A DNA stretch of 64,000 nucleotides, taken from assembly GCA_963965975.1 (NCBI GenBank), contig OZ014412.1:15142849-15206848 (forward strand), in the 5' to 3' direction. Of the stretch, positions 37,630-47,347 are shown in pieces; positions within the stretch are counted from its first letter, which is position 1, and each line of letters opens with the position of its first letter. The DNA comes from Xestospongia bergquistia (taxonomy: Eukaryota; Porifera; Demospongiae; Haplosclerida; Petrosiidae). The notes beneath the pieces are model-generated. The model saw only the letters and a program-made list of their open reading frames with translations, had not been told where the DNA came from and made no database searches. A program made the translations under genes and the position numbers.

Positions 37630-38293
37630 AGGAAATATTTCATACTTATAATTTAGTGTTGTTCCAGTTCTTAGGTACTGGAACTAAAAGTAATTTTAGT
37701 ACCATCATTTTAATTTAAGTTCCAGATCTAGAACTAGAACTAGTACTAGAACTAAAATAATTTTTATCTCAATACTGGAATTAGAACTGGAACTAAAAAT
37801 ATTTTTTAGGTATTACTGGAACTAAAACTGGAACTAAAATTTGAGTTTCTTCACAGTTATTTTGTGTGATTATAAGGATACTTTGACAAGTATTTAGCAT
37901 TGTCATATAGCTAAGTACTTCAAAGAAATTGTGTTAATTCATATTAATTCAAATTCAAATTAATATATGATAAACTTTTGAAACTGCACGGCATGGAACT
38001 ATGAATTAAGTGGAAAATTTCTAGAACTAAAACTGGAACTAAAATAGTGAAACAAAAAGTTCCAGAACTGGAAGTAGAACTATAAAAAGAACAATTTGGT
38101 TCTAGAACTAGAACTGGAACTATAAATGATAAACTTAAGGTTCCAGAACTGGAACTAGAACTTTAATTTGACATGAGAACTGGAACAACTCTATTATAAT
38201 TAACACAGAGAAGAAGGTAGAGATGGCAGTAAAAGAATTATAAGCAACTCGTACTATTGAAATAACAGATACTGACAACACTGATACTCGGCC
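37630..38293. mobile_element. 664-base insertion within the LINE
   Basis: CTCGGCC stands on both sides of the insertion (37623-37629 and 38287-38293), as expected of a target-site duplication, and the LINE frame resumes after it. The insert holds a second element (next entry) and, at 38205-38285, a piece of decayed EF-hand exon 2 ('acacagagaagaaggtagag' matches 24207). A host-exon relic therefore travelled inside, or was copied into, the LINE. Confidence 0.6.
37655..38194. mobile_element. hAT-like MITE with internal GGAACT repeats
   Basis: Inverted ends 'GTTGTTCCAGTTCT' (about 37659) and 'AGAACTGGAACAAC' (about 38176) are reverse complements. They are flanked by TATAATTT (37647-37654) and TATAATTA (38195-38202), an 8-base near-duplication typical of hAT elements. 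The interior is rich in degenerate 'GGAACTAGAACTAAAA' units. No transposase. Confidence 0.6.
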
Positions 38294-39177
38294 CATTCCT
38301 GTTTATCTTATACATTAATGATATCTCAAAACTCACACTCTCCTTTTCTACAAAACTAATCCTATGCTGATGACATTCTTTTATTCTTTATCTCTCATCC
38401 ATGTCTAATTTCACGTCATAGAATTTGACATCAACACTATGAATGACTGGATCCTATCACATCTCCTAAAAATAATGCTCTAAAAACAAAAGTACATGCT
38501 TATTTCCAGGAAAAGTCAATCATTCCTATCCTCTCTACCTCCTCTTTTCCTGAACTCTTCTACCATTGAATGTGTTTACTCTTACAAGTACCTTGGAGTT
38601 GTCATCAATAGCAACCTGTCTTGGTCTCCTCACTTATCTTTTGTGTGCTCCAAGTCTCATAAAATTCTTGGCTACATCTTTCGTAACCTCTATCACTTCT
38701 CCTCTCCATCATCACTTTTACATTATACTCTTCACTAGTTCTTCCACACCTATCTTACTGTTCATCTCTTTGGGATCCTCATACTAAATCTGATATTAAT
38801 AGTCTTGAAAGTGTCCAGAAATTTCCACTTAGAATATGTTCTAAACAGTGGCATTCTATGACATAAACCTTGAATTTTTCAATTTGTCCACTTATTCACT
38901 CGAAGACCTATTTCTAAACTTACTCTTCTCTTTAAATTTATGAATGGTTTCACTTTTCTTCCAAATGATCTTTTATCACCTCAACCTCCTCTTCCAAGAT
39001 CTTCCAGATACTACAATAACTAACAACATCTCAATTCCTTTTGCCGTTCATCTGCTGCCCTTTACTCATTCATTCCTTCTTCTTCTCTCTGGAATTCTCT
39101 ACCTCATGAAATTAAATCTCATTCCTATTGTGCACTCATTTTATTAGCGTATACTATTGAGTGTTTTATTTATGAAA

Positions 39178-39400
39178 AGAAGATAACAGTAAAAGAAATA
39201 TTGGATACTTATAAATATCAAAGAAGAGATGAAAGTAAAAGAATTATAAAAAACTTAGTACTATTGAAATAAAAAATACTAACAACATACTACTATTGAT
39301 ACTATTGATTTTAATAGATTCTGAGGCAAAACACAGTGAACTGACTGACAGCATTCGAGTATTGACAAAAGCTTTAAATAACTTTATAGAAACAATGTTT
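39178..39400 (+). pseudogene. Decayed EF-hand exon 2
   Basis: Its pieces parallel 24160-24430: EILDTYK for LFDMYD, then 'attctgaggcaaaacacagtgaactgact' for the D-E-K-SELT codons. It has frameshifts and stops. It lies just upstream of the intact EF-hand gene at 39835. Confidence 0.5.
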
Positions 39401-39834
39401 GTAATTTCTTTTTCAGAAACTTGACTAAAATGGTGATAGGTTTATTTTTCTTCACAATATACAAATGATCACATAATCCTAAGTAAAAGTGCAGTGTAAT
39501 AGGAAAGATCAATATAATAGTTATAAACACATAAATTTATAACTGTATGCATCTAGACAGTCAGGTGATGTGTGCTTTAGTAAATAGTAAGAGTCTATGT
39601 GTACTATTATACAACTATATCAGTACAGAACAACATTTTAAGTTGTCAATGTCCATATATGCATGACAACACAGCTGTATAATCCTCATATATGTCATAT
39701 GTCTTGTGACCAGTTTCCTATGAATGACACCTGAACACCTGGTATAATATAATAAAGTATATAGCTACAGTTATTGCAATTGTTGTAAAATAGTGTCTAC
39801 TGAAGGTCATTTTGAGCTGAATTAATATAACAAA

Positions 39835-40441
39835 ATGGTCAGTTTATAATATTAAAAGTTTTGTAATAATGATACTTTTCTTATTATATTCATGTACGAG
39901 TGCATGTATATTGTATAAAAATGACTTTTGTGACTTTAATACATACAGACAGCAAAGCTTACAGATTTTGAAAAAATGATTGTTAAAAAGATCTTTGATA
40001 AATTTGATGCAGATAAGAATGAAGAAATAACTGCTGAAGAAATAAAGACAAAATATAATGAAATGGGACGGCCACTAAGTGATTTAGAAATTGTTAACAT
40101 TATTGGGAAAATGGATACTAATAGCAGTGATACTATTGACTTTGATGAGTATTGTGAGTACTGGACACCTGATAAGGATCCAGAAACTAAACGAGCTGAG
40201 CTGACTCAACAATTTCAAGTATTGAGAATATCTTATTATTATTATATATAATGCTTATTATAAACAATGTTCTTATTTCATTTTTTGTAGGTACACGACA
40301 GAAATGATGATGGATTTATTGATGTTGATGAATTTCTTCAGATTGTTCACAGTATTGGATTTACTGATATAACTAGGGAAAGGGCAGTCACTATGATAGC
40401 AAAAGTTGATAGTGATGGAGATGGAAAAATTAACTTGGAAG
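39835..40441 (+). CDS. Four-EF-hand calcium-binding protein, copy 4
   Basis: Exons: ATG at 39835-39837 (then GTCAGT), 39949-40218 and 40291-40441. The protein begins MTAKLTDFEKMIVKKIFDKF. EF loops are DADKNEEITAEE, DTNSSDTIDFDE, DRNDDGFIDVDE and DSDGDGKINLE (Glu at position 12 would come from the codon split by the donor). It is one residue shorter in exon 2 than the copy at 25108 and differs at many sites there (MGRPLSDLEIVNIIGKM), so both may be under selection. The 6.9-kb tandem duplication starts inside its intron 2 (40227). The 3' exon, if any, is not identified; read-through of the donor gives EGECIYN and stop. Confidence 0.75.
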
Positions 40442-42013
40442 GTGAGTGTATATATAATTAATTTTTCATATTGATTTTTTCTGCTTAGAGTTCTTGAAAA
40501 CTAGTGATAAGTAATACTTTATATTATATGAAGATAATGTTCTACTTAATATTTGCACACTCAATGAACTTACATTAAGCAATTATAAATTAAATTAAGG
40601 ACATTTTATATATAGTAACTTTAAAAAAGATGTCAACAATGAAACTTCAATTTTGATATTAATAAAACATTTTATAACTAAATAATTGTGCTCATAACAG
40701 TACATTTCAAAATATTTTTCATAATATGAGTTACAGAAGTAATAAATGTATGTAAACTGTTACTATATATCAATGAAGTACTCTTTTGTGGACTTAGTTA
40801 CATCTCCAAAACTACTGATGATCAGTATCAAATGTCTTGATAGATTAAGATTTTGGAATAATTCATTTTCTTACTAGTCTCTTGTCTTTACTAATGTTTG
40901 TTCATTCTTTGTTTATGTCAGATATACAAAATATACAAGATAGAGGGAATATGAACAAACTAAGCACAACATTATAAACATCAAAATGTATAAGCCATAT
41001 ATGTTCATGAGTCCAACAAACTTTGTTGATAAATTGATAATGATGTTATCCTACTTGACACATTGCCTGACATCGAGTTAGACAATCAGGGTTTGGCTGA
41101 TGTCCTCCATGTATCCTAATAGATTCCTCTATTTCATTAACTTACTACATACAAACTGTGTAGTGTATACAGAAATTCATACACACATCAAAGTTGCTTT
41201 ATTGATAGTCTATATAATTTATTTAAAGGTCAATTATAGCAACTTGATATTAGAATGGTGTATTACTCAAGCTACTCATAAATGTAATATAGTGTATATT
41301 GCTGTATGTCATGAGAAAGTTATCAGTTGTATACATAAGCTTATAAAAACTTAGCCCACCTTTCCTCATTCCTTAGAATTATAATTAAATTATGTATGTT
41401 CCAAATAGTTTAAAGTTAATCATATATACTATAGTGACACAATATGTGTATAATCTGTTTAATACTCTACAAACAGTATTTAACCTTATTGATGTTTACC
41501 TACCAGGAATCCATTCTATGTTGTATAATACATAGACATCTATACATTATCTCTGAATCATTATTACTGTGTAGACTTCAATTGAACATATAGTCACAAC
41601 ATACATACATACATTTAAAGCTGTTAGGATACTTTAGAGCCTCTTCTTAATCGTCAATATCTGAATTTGTAACATACATTTTTGAACAGAGTACTTGCTA
41701 AATGTTATTATACTATATTATTATATCAATATATCAATGTTCCTCTGTAAACATGCTGATAACTAAAAGTATAGAAATATACAGCTACATGGTTTTACAT
41801 GTGAAATTCACAATTTGCAAGAAAGACATACCACTCGGACTAATTTAGTTATACTTTTTAACAGCAGTTTCACGAAGTCTCTGTATCCTTTCTGAAAGTG
41901 GTGTGACTAGATCACCTGTTGTCAACGATGCCACACCCCCACTTATCGTGGGGCGAAAACACAAGCTATGCTATAAAAATCAAGATATGGACCAGTGACG
42001 GAGAAGTGAAAGA
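40442..42013. other. EF-hand 3' flank and thiaminase-like upstream region
   Basis: No gene is seen. A palindromic-element right half lies near 41300-41340. The leader block shared with 29590-29750 runs from about 41856, with an intact hairpin CCCCAC-ttatc-GTGGGG at 41937-41953 and a TATA-like GCTATAAAAAT near 41970, roughly 35 bases before a plausible transcript start and 45 before the first ATG. Confidence 0.55.
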
Positions 42014-43366
42014 ATGTCACAAGACTGCTATTGTCGAAGTTGTTTTCGTAATGGACAATACTTCGTTATTTACTTTCTGACAAAATATGAAAATGCTACC
42101 AACAAACAAAAGGTATTGTCTATGCAAACAATACTTGGTACTCTGACTCTTAGTATGTGGATAATCTGGGTTTCTCTTACTTCAAACAATACAGTTCAGT
42201 TAAAAGTAGGACTGTACAATTACATACCTGACTTACAAAATGATGGATTAGCAAGTTACAAATCCATGATAGAAGGTGGATTCAATTGTCATAAATACAC
42301 TGTGAATGTCATTGTAAATAAGACATTATATTCTCCATATGGCAATATTAGAAAGTATTTGGAAGAAGATGGCTTTGATCTTATTGAAGTTGATGCAATT
42401 TCTTTGCTAGATATTAAAGATCTCATAATTGATATACAAAATGTAATGCCAATGTCTACTGATACTCTACTGACAGCTAAAAGTGCAGTTAAGATGGATG
42501 ATCAGGTTTTAGCTTATCCAACATTGATCTGTGGCCTCTTCGTTATTGGTATGTCATCAAATGCTGACTGTTCTTTTAGAAGCTTTCAAGACAACTTTGA
42601 AGATTTTAAGCTATCAATGGAACAATGTAGAGAACTTGTAACTCAAGTGCCATTACCATATCAAAGACTTATTGGTGGTAAAATGAATGATGACGAAGGA
42701 AGACGGTTGACATCACTTTATTTAGATGCTTACATTGATGTACATGGACCTGAGTCTATTGAAAAAGCATTAAATGATGCACTTAATGGAATTGTTGATG
42801 CAGAAGTGTGCGGGAACTTAAAATGGTTCATCGGTCAATGTAGTAATGTTAATGAAAACAAATGTTATTGGAATTATACAGGAAGTTATGTAGAAGACAG
42901 TAAAAATGTTATCAGTGATATGGAAACTAGAAGAACAATGTTTTTGTTTAATTTTTTGGAAAGTGCTACACTAGCAAAGCAGGCTCTTAGTGGTCATCCA
43001 AGTGTAGTCATGTCTTGGCCACTTGGTCCTTTTAATTATATGATTCAATTTACTGATGCTATTGTAGTAAGTAAAAAGTCATGGGAAAGAGCTACTGAAG
43101 ACAAAAGGAATGCAATTCGTGATTTTCTCAGATATTTTACTAGCACCAGTTTACGTCTAAAGGTTGCATTCGGAGAGGATTTAAATCCTCCTCAAAATCG
43201 GTATTTACTACAAGCTACACACAGTTTTTATAAATCTACTGATGATCCTATTTATAGAGACTCATACCACCAAATAAAAAAATCAGTAGTGCCACCATTG
43301 CTCACAGCTAATAAAAGAAAGAAAATTCATCATATTCTTGAGACTACGTGTATTAATATGAATTAG
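42014..43366 (+). CDS. Secreted thiaminase I-like protein, plus subfamily, unit 1
   Basis: An intronless frame of 450 residues from the first ATG. An internal Met at residue 37 (42122) starts a good signal peptide (MQTILGTLTLSMWIIWVSL), so the mature protein probably derives from that start; what the 36-residue lead adds is unclear. Thiaminase I landmarks: LKVGLYNYIPD, FDLIEVD, AYPTLICGLF with Cys173 as putative nucleophile, SLYLDAYIDVHGPES, FNFLES with Glu316, IQFTDAIVVS with Asp348, RYLLQATHSFYKS. The Glu-Asp spacing of 32 equals that of the minus subfamily. An N-glycosylation site (NYTG) sits at the same place as NVTG in the other group. Family knowledge comes from bacterial and Naegleria thiaminase I. 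The enzymatic call rests on motif order and is inference. Confidence 0.75.
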   Translation: MSQDCYCRSCFRNGQYFVIYFLTKYENATNKQKVLSMQTILGTLTLSMWIIWVSLTSNNTVQLKVGLYNYIPDLQNDGLASYKSMIEGGFNCHKYTVNVIVNKTLYSPYGNIRKYLEEDGFDLIEVDAISLLDIKDLIIDIQNVMPMSTDTLLTAKSAVKMDDQVLAYPTLICGLFVIGMSSNADCSFRSFQDNFEDFKLSMEQCRELVTQVPLPYQRLIGGKMNDDEGRRLTSLYLDAYIDVHGPESIEKALNDALNGIVDAEVCGNLKWFIGQCSNVNENKCYWNYTGSYVEDSKNVISDMETRRTMFLFNFLESATLAKQALSGHPSVVMSWPLGPFNYMIQFTDAIVVSKKSWERATEDKRNAIRDFLRYFTSTSLRLKVAFGEDLNPPQNRYLLQATHSFYKSTDDPIYRDSYHQIKKSVVPPLLTANKRKKIHHILETTCINMN

Positions 43367-44035
43367 CATAAAATGCTGAATTCCAAATCACTGATTATTT
43401 AAAATTACAAATTATATTTCAATAATTTTATAGTCAGATGTACTAGCCTATAAGTTACTCAAATTGTTAAATATAACATGACCCCTATCATTATTTCAAT
43501 ATTTTTTGCAAATTATTTTTACCATGATAATTAACTAACAGCTAATATTATGTTGTGAGTTACCACAACTATATATATGCATCGTTATATTAATAAGGTT
43601 TAAATGAATAAGAATGCAAATAAACATGGCAATGAAAAAAAATTAAAAATACTTGAATTCACCTTCAAAGTAATTTAAAAAAGAGAAAGTATGTCATAAC
43701 ATTAGACGACATGACAACAGATTACAAAACTGATTATTTTATGTTGCCATATTGTATACATGACTTCTTATTGATAAGGACTTGTAAAGTACTAAAACAA
43801 AGCAAAAAAAAGGAATGTCTTTCACTACCTACCAGTGATTATTGTGTCAAATACAATATGTAATTGCCTCAGGGTTAACCAGTTGGTAGGAATTAACAAT
43901 ATTGCTCATTTTTTGGCAGTGAACATTGTAAAACTATAGAATATATTTATTAAACAAAAAAAAAGTTCCACTTTTGATATAAGAGGCTGATTCAATCATT
44001 TCTTTATGATAAAATTTAGAAAAATTACCATTTTC
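43367..44035. other. Spacer between convergent thiaminase-like genes
   Basis: No gene is seen. About 43724-43935 is paralogous to 26380-26570 near the other EF-hand copy. Confidence 0.5.
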
Positions 44036-44220
44036 GGGTGGTTCTTGGTGTAACTTCACTCTGATGACCTCATCATTAAATGACAGGTAGTGATGTCATC
44101 ATATATGATGACATCATCTAAATCCATCACCTACACCCTAAACCAAACCTTATGACACATAGTGATGTCATCATCATTGTATAAGTTACATCATCATAGA
44201 AGTTACACCAAGAAGGACCC
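44036..44220. mobile_element. 185-bp hAT-like MITE
   Basis: The ends form inverted repeats of 22 bases with two mismatches (core TTCTTGGTGTAACTTC on the left, GAAGTTACACCAAGAA on the right). They are flanked by a perfect 8-base duplication, CCATTTTC (44028-44035 and 44221-44228). Inside is a palindrome, GATGTCATCATATATGATGA and onward. No coding capacity. The paralogous spacer at 26.6 kb lacks it. Confidence 0.8.
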
Positions 44221-44228
44221 CCATTTTC

Positions 44229-44591
44229 ATATTTATGGTCACAAATAAAGGCATATTGCACGAGGGGTGTGGTCAAATGTTGTGAACTAATGCTTCATTT
44301 TTAAGGTTTTCACTGTTGATGATTGTTGAAAAAACATTTTAGTCATATAACTACTATGCCTACAGCTCAAACAATACATCAGTTGGGGTTGTACAGGATC
44401 TAACACATTGACAGCGTCTGTTAATGCACACTATTCACTCTACATAAGACATAACATCAATATATTAATGTACCTTTATTGTTTGTAGAACTAGTATTTT
44501 ACTTAGAGCAAATCAAAACATTCAACTGTAAATGCATGAAAAATCAAAAAAAATTCTAATGGATGTTTAATTGTTATCAAATTGTGTTCAT
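44229..44591. other. Spacer, no gene seen
   Basis: Paralogous to about 26860-27360 ('ctaatgctt' and 'aaggttttc' region). It forms the 3' flank of the minus-strand gene. Confidence 0.5.
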
Positions 44592-45890
44592 TTACAGTTC
44601 ACTTTTTATCTTTTTATTTTTACTTTCACTTTTTATCTTTTTATTTTTACTTGATCCAGTACACTTTTCTTCTAGGACTTCTTCCATTAGCTTTCTATCC
44701 TCAGATGATAAAGAGGGTGCAGCTACAGATCTTTGCAATTGCCAATATAAATCTTGATATATTGGATCATCAACAGACTTGTAAAACATCTCATTAGCTT
44801 GGAGAAGGTAACGGGTTTTAGGAGGACTAAGGTCCTCTCCAAGTGCAATCTTGCGGCGTAAATCATATCCAGTAAAGTACTTGACAAACTCACGAATTGC
44901 ATTTCGTTTTTCTTCACTTGCTGCCTCCCATGCTTTTTTACTTACTACTAAAGCATCAGTGAATTGAACCATATAATTTGAAGGACCTAAAGGCCATGAT
45001 GTTGCAGAATATGGACAAAAGTCAGTTTCAAGCATAATCTTAGCAGTTATTTCAGAAAACCCAAAGAAAAACATTGTATTCTCATTTTTGATGTCTTTGA
45101 TGACATTGTCATCATCTTGGACGTAGCTTCCTGTAACGTCTTTTTGGTAACATTTATTCCCATCAGGTTCATTACCACATAAATTGATAAACCACTTCAA
45201 ATTAGTACACACATTTGAGTCAACTATTCCTTCTTTCAAATCTTGAATTGCCCTGGAAATGCTTCCCGGACCATTAATATCAACATAAGAATCCAAATAG
45301 AGAAATGGTAAGTACCATCCATCAGCATCATTCATTTTGCCACCAACTAATCTCTCATACATAGGAAAACTTGAAAGCAAACTGCTCGTACATTTTTCCA
45401 TTGTCGATTTAAAATTCATAAAATCACTTCGAGATTTCCTAAGAGGGCAGCTGCATTCTGTACTCGGATACAACCCAATAATGAAATTACCACAAGCAAA
45501 AGTTGGATACCCAAAAACCTGGTTACCAACTTGAACAGCACTTCTGGCTGTAGGTAATGTATCAGTTGGCATTGGAAGAATTTGATTTATATCAACAATG
45601 AGATCAATAATACTCAAAAGATCAGCTGTGTCAATTTCAATGAGATCAAAGTCTCCATTCAAGTAATCTTTAAGTGCTCCATAAGGAGAATAATCGTCTT
45701 CATTAACAACAGCATTTACAGTGTGATCGTCATTGTTGAATCCATTTTCAACCATTGACTTATACGAAGCTAGTTTATCACCTTGTAAGTCTGGAATTGA
45801 ATTGTAAAGACCTACTTTGAGATTAATAGCAGCAGAAGTAAGACAAATAATCCAAGCTAACAATAACTGAATAGAGATGAAGCTAATCAT
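44592..45890 (-). CDS. Secreted thiaminase I-like protein, minus subfamily, unit 1
   Basis: An intronless frame of 432 residues with signal peptide MISFISIQLLLAWIICLTSA. Key positions match the copy at 27361: FDLIEID, GYPTFACGNF (Cys133), FLYLDSYVDINGPGS, FGFSE (Glu280), VQFTDALVVS (Asp312), RYLLQANEMFYKS. The C-terminus has an extra tandem repeat, KNKKIKSE twice, from a 30-base duplication near 44600-44655, and ends KSEL, which resembles ER-retrieval tails of the KDEL type; the 27361 copy ends KKK instead. It converges tail to tail with the plus-strand gene, 1.2 kb away. Its TATA box is 48-56 bases upstream. It is intact in this unit and frameshifted in the next. Confidence 0.78.
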   Translation of the reverse strand: MISFISIQLLLAWIICLTSAAINLKVGLYNSIPDLQGDKLASYKSMVENGFNNDDHTVNAVVNEDDYSPYGALKDYLNGDFDLIEIDTADLLSIIDLIVDINQILPMPTDTLPTARSAVQVGNQVFGYPTFACGNFIIGLYPSTECSCPLRKSRSDFMNFKSTMEKCTSSLLSSFPMYERLVGGKMNDADGWYLPFLYLDSYVDINGPGSISRAIQDLKEGIVDSNVCTNLKWFINLCGNEPDGNKCYQKDVTGSYVQDDDNVIKDIKNENTMFFFGFSEITAKIMLETDFCPYSATSWPLGPSNYMVQFTDALVVSKKAWEAASEEKRNAIREFVKYFTGYDLRRKIALGEDLSPPKTRYLLQANEMFYKSVDDPIYQDLYWQLQRSVAAPSLSSEDRKLMEEVLEEKCTGSSKNKKIKSESKNKKIKSEL

Positions 45891-45937
45891 TATTGTATAA
45901 AGCAGTTATTACAGCCTACAAAATGTCAAAATTCACT

Positions 45938-45946
45938 CTTTATATA
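45938..45946 (-). promoter_or_regulatory. TATA box of minus-strand thiaminase-like gene
   Basis: TATATAAAG on the minus strand within GCCTATATAAAGAGTG, 48-56 bases before the start codon. The spacing is the same as at 28668. Confidence 0.65.
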
Positions 45947-47196
45947 GGCTTGTTCTATACTAAGTACAATAAAAATGATTTAATGTGGACTACATATACA
46001 ATATCCTGCCACATAAGCACATTAATGGTTTCGCTAGAGTCAACTAAGGTATGCGGCTTCCTGTGTTATATATGGTTTCAATTAGGTAGTCCAAATGATA
46101 TAGCTACAGCAATGATTCTATTAGAGTCTCCTACATATGATGATACTCTCAGTTTATGATCAAATGACATATTAATGTAATATATACATACATACAAGAT
46201 CATAGACTCCATACATGGTATATTAAATGTCCAATACAGCTAGCTGTTTATACTACAATAGGCTTTTCATAAGACTTTGTATGACTTGTAGGCTGGCATA
46301 GGTTAGTTAGTGGTTATTAGAAGCCAGTCTAAATAAGACTATGTTATTGTGCCATGTATATAGTTTGCTCAGGTGTGCTACCTTTATTGTTTTTTTATTT
46401 TATTTTTACACTTCGTTGTATAGTTTGAGACAATTGGGCTACTAAGTAAACCATTGGGCTACTGACTAAACAACAATCATTATATTTATTATATAACCTA
46501 ACAATATGTTGGTTGTTGTTTATGTATTATTGTACTGCTTCTGTATATTCTTATACTGGTGTTATAGCTATATATAAAAGCCATTGTTATCTAAAGAAAC
46601 TAATTTTTGATCTACTTACTACACATGCATTACGACACTAATGTAATAAGGTCTGACTAGTGTCAGTTGAAGCTACCTGTATTAAGTATGGCTTTAGGTA
46701 TCAAACATATTAAGCAAACTAAACTGTGTTTTCTTACCAACTTTAGCCAAATAGTCAGGGTGAACTAAAGTGAGCAACTCTTTTTTAAGTATCTGATTGA
46801 TTATTACTAAATAAATAAAAACTAAAATAACAACTAAAGTAATAAAATAATAATAATAAAAAGGAATAGAACAAAGCAAAAGCGACCCCTATAACAGCAA
46901 CAAAATGATTTAGAAGATCATTATAATTTGAAGGTCTTGGATTGATCTTAGATGTAGCCGTTAAGATAAACGCTTGTAAGTATTTTTTATTATTTTTGTC
47001 CTACTACAAAGGAAGTTATTATTGCAACCACAAAGGAAATCACTGTGTGCAAACGAAGTTAATATATATTAATAACAATATGATCACAAACAGTTTAATA
47101 GAAAGTAATTTATAATAATATAAAATGATAATAATATCTTATTATTATTATATATAATGCTTATTATAAACAATGTTCTTATTTCATTTTTTGTAG
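45947..47196. other. Intergenic; no supported gene
   Basis: About 46556-47060 is paralogous to 59276-59710. A minus-strand frame at 46694-46879 has a hydrophobic stretch and a counterpart at 59346-59621, but the two differ as much at coding as at silent positions, so I do not call a gene. Confidence 0.45.
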
Positions 47197-47347
47197 GTAC
47201 ACGACAGAAATGATGATGGATTTATTGATGTTGATGAATTTCTTCAGATTGTTCACAGTATTGGATTTACTGATATAACTAGGGAAAGGGCAGTCACTAT
47301 GATAGCAAAAGTTGATAGTGATGGAGATGGAAAAATTAACTTGGAAG
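47197..47347 (+). pseudogene. Orphan EF-hand exon 3
   Basis: Identical copy of exon 3 from the gene at 39835 (EF loops DRNDDGFIDVDE and DSDGDGKINLE) with acceptor and donor, but no exons 1-2 in front. It could at most be spliced in as an extra exon of the upstream gene, or is simply stranded. Confidence 0.85.

Larger units (their letters stand above)
37020..39150 (+). mobile_element. LINE (non-LTR retrotransposon) fragment, interrupted
   Basis: Broken frames show reverse-transcriptase motifs in order: SPGPDGIS (37042), WKCSHITPIPK, PISLLSLLSKVLEKHI, a CRFRYCPGFSTESAL stretch (normally FGFRPG-ST), VPQGSILG (37600-37629), then, after a 664-base insertion, FILYINDIS, YADDILLF (about 38362-38385) and YKYLGVVINSNLSW. 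It ends in the SSLWNSLPHEIKS-like C-terminus usual in CR1/L2-type elements. No 5' end or ORF1 was seen. Many stops and shifts, so it is inactive. Clade placement within the CR1/L2/Rex group is a guess. Confidence 0.8.
40227..47132. repeat. 6.9-kb tandem duplication, unit 1
   Basis: 40227-47132 and 47133-54037 match base for base at an offset of 6906 (6905 after one deletion). I noticed four substitutions (near 41457/48363, 44452/51358, 45640/52546, 46961/53866) and one single-base deletion near 51974. Unit boundaries: it begins 'aatatcttattattattata' and ends 'aaaatgataat'. Each unit holds EF-hand exon 3, a plus and a minus thiaminase-like gene, and a MITE. Confidence 0.95.

Noticed and set aside
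37159-38787. Several overlapping Ser/Leu-rich frames
   Set aside because: They are shadow or broken frames of the LINE reverse transcriptase, not separate genes.
41100-41354. Plus-strand 84-codon frame, repeated at 48006-48260
   Set aside because: It spans non-coding flank and a palindromic-element remnant; it recurs only because of the tandem duplication.
45337-45534. Plus-strand frame opposite the thiaminase-like gene, and its copy at 52242-52439
   Set aside because: Antisense shadow of a well-supported coding region.
46694-46879. Minus-strand frame with a hydrophobic stretch, related frame at 59346-59621
   Set aside because: The paralogous sequences show no excess of silent changes and no start or splice context; treated as non-coding repeat.
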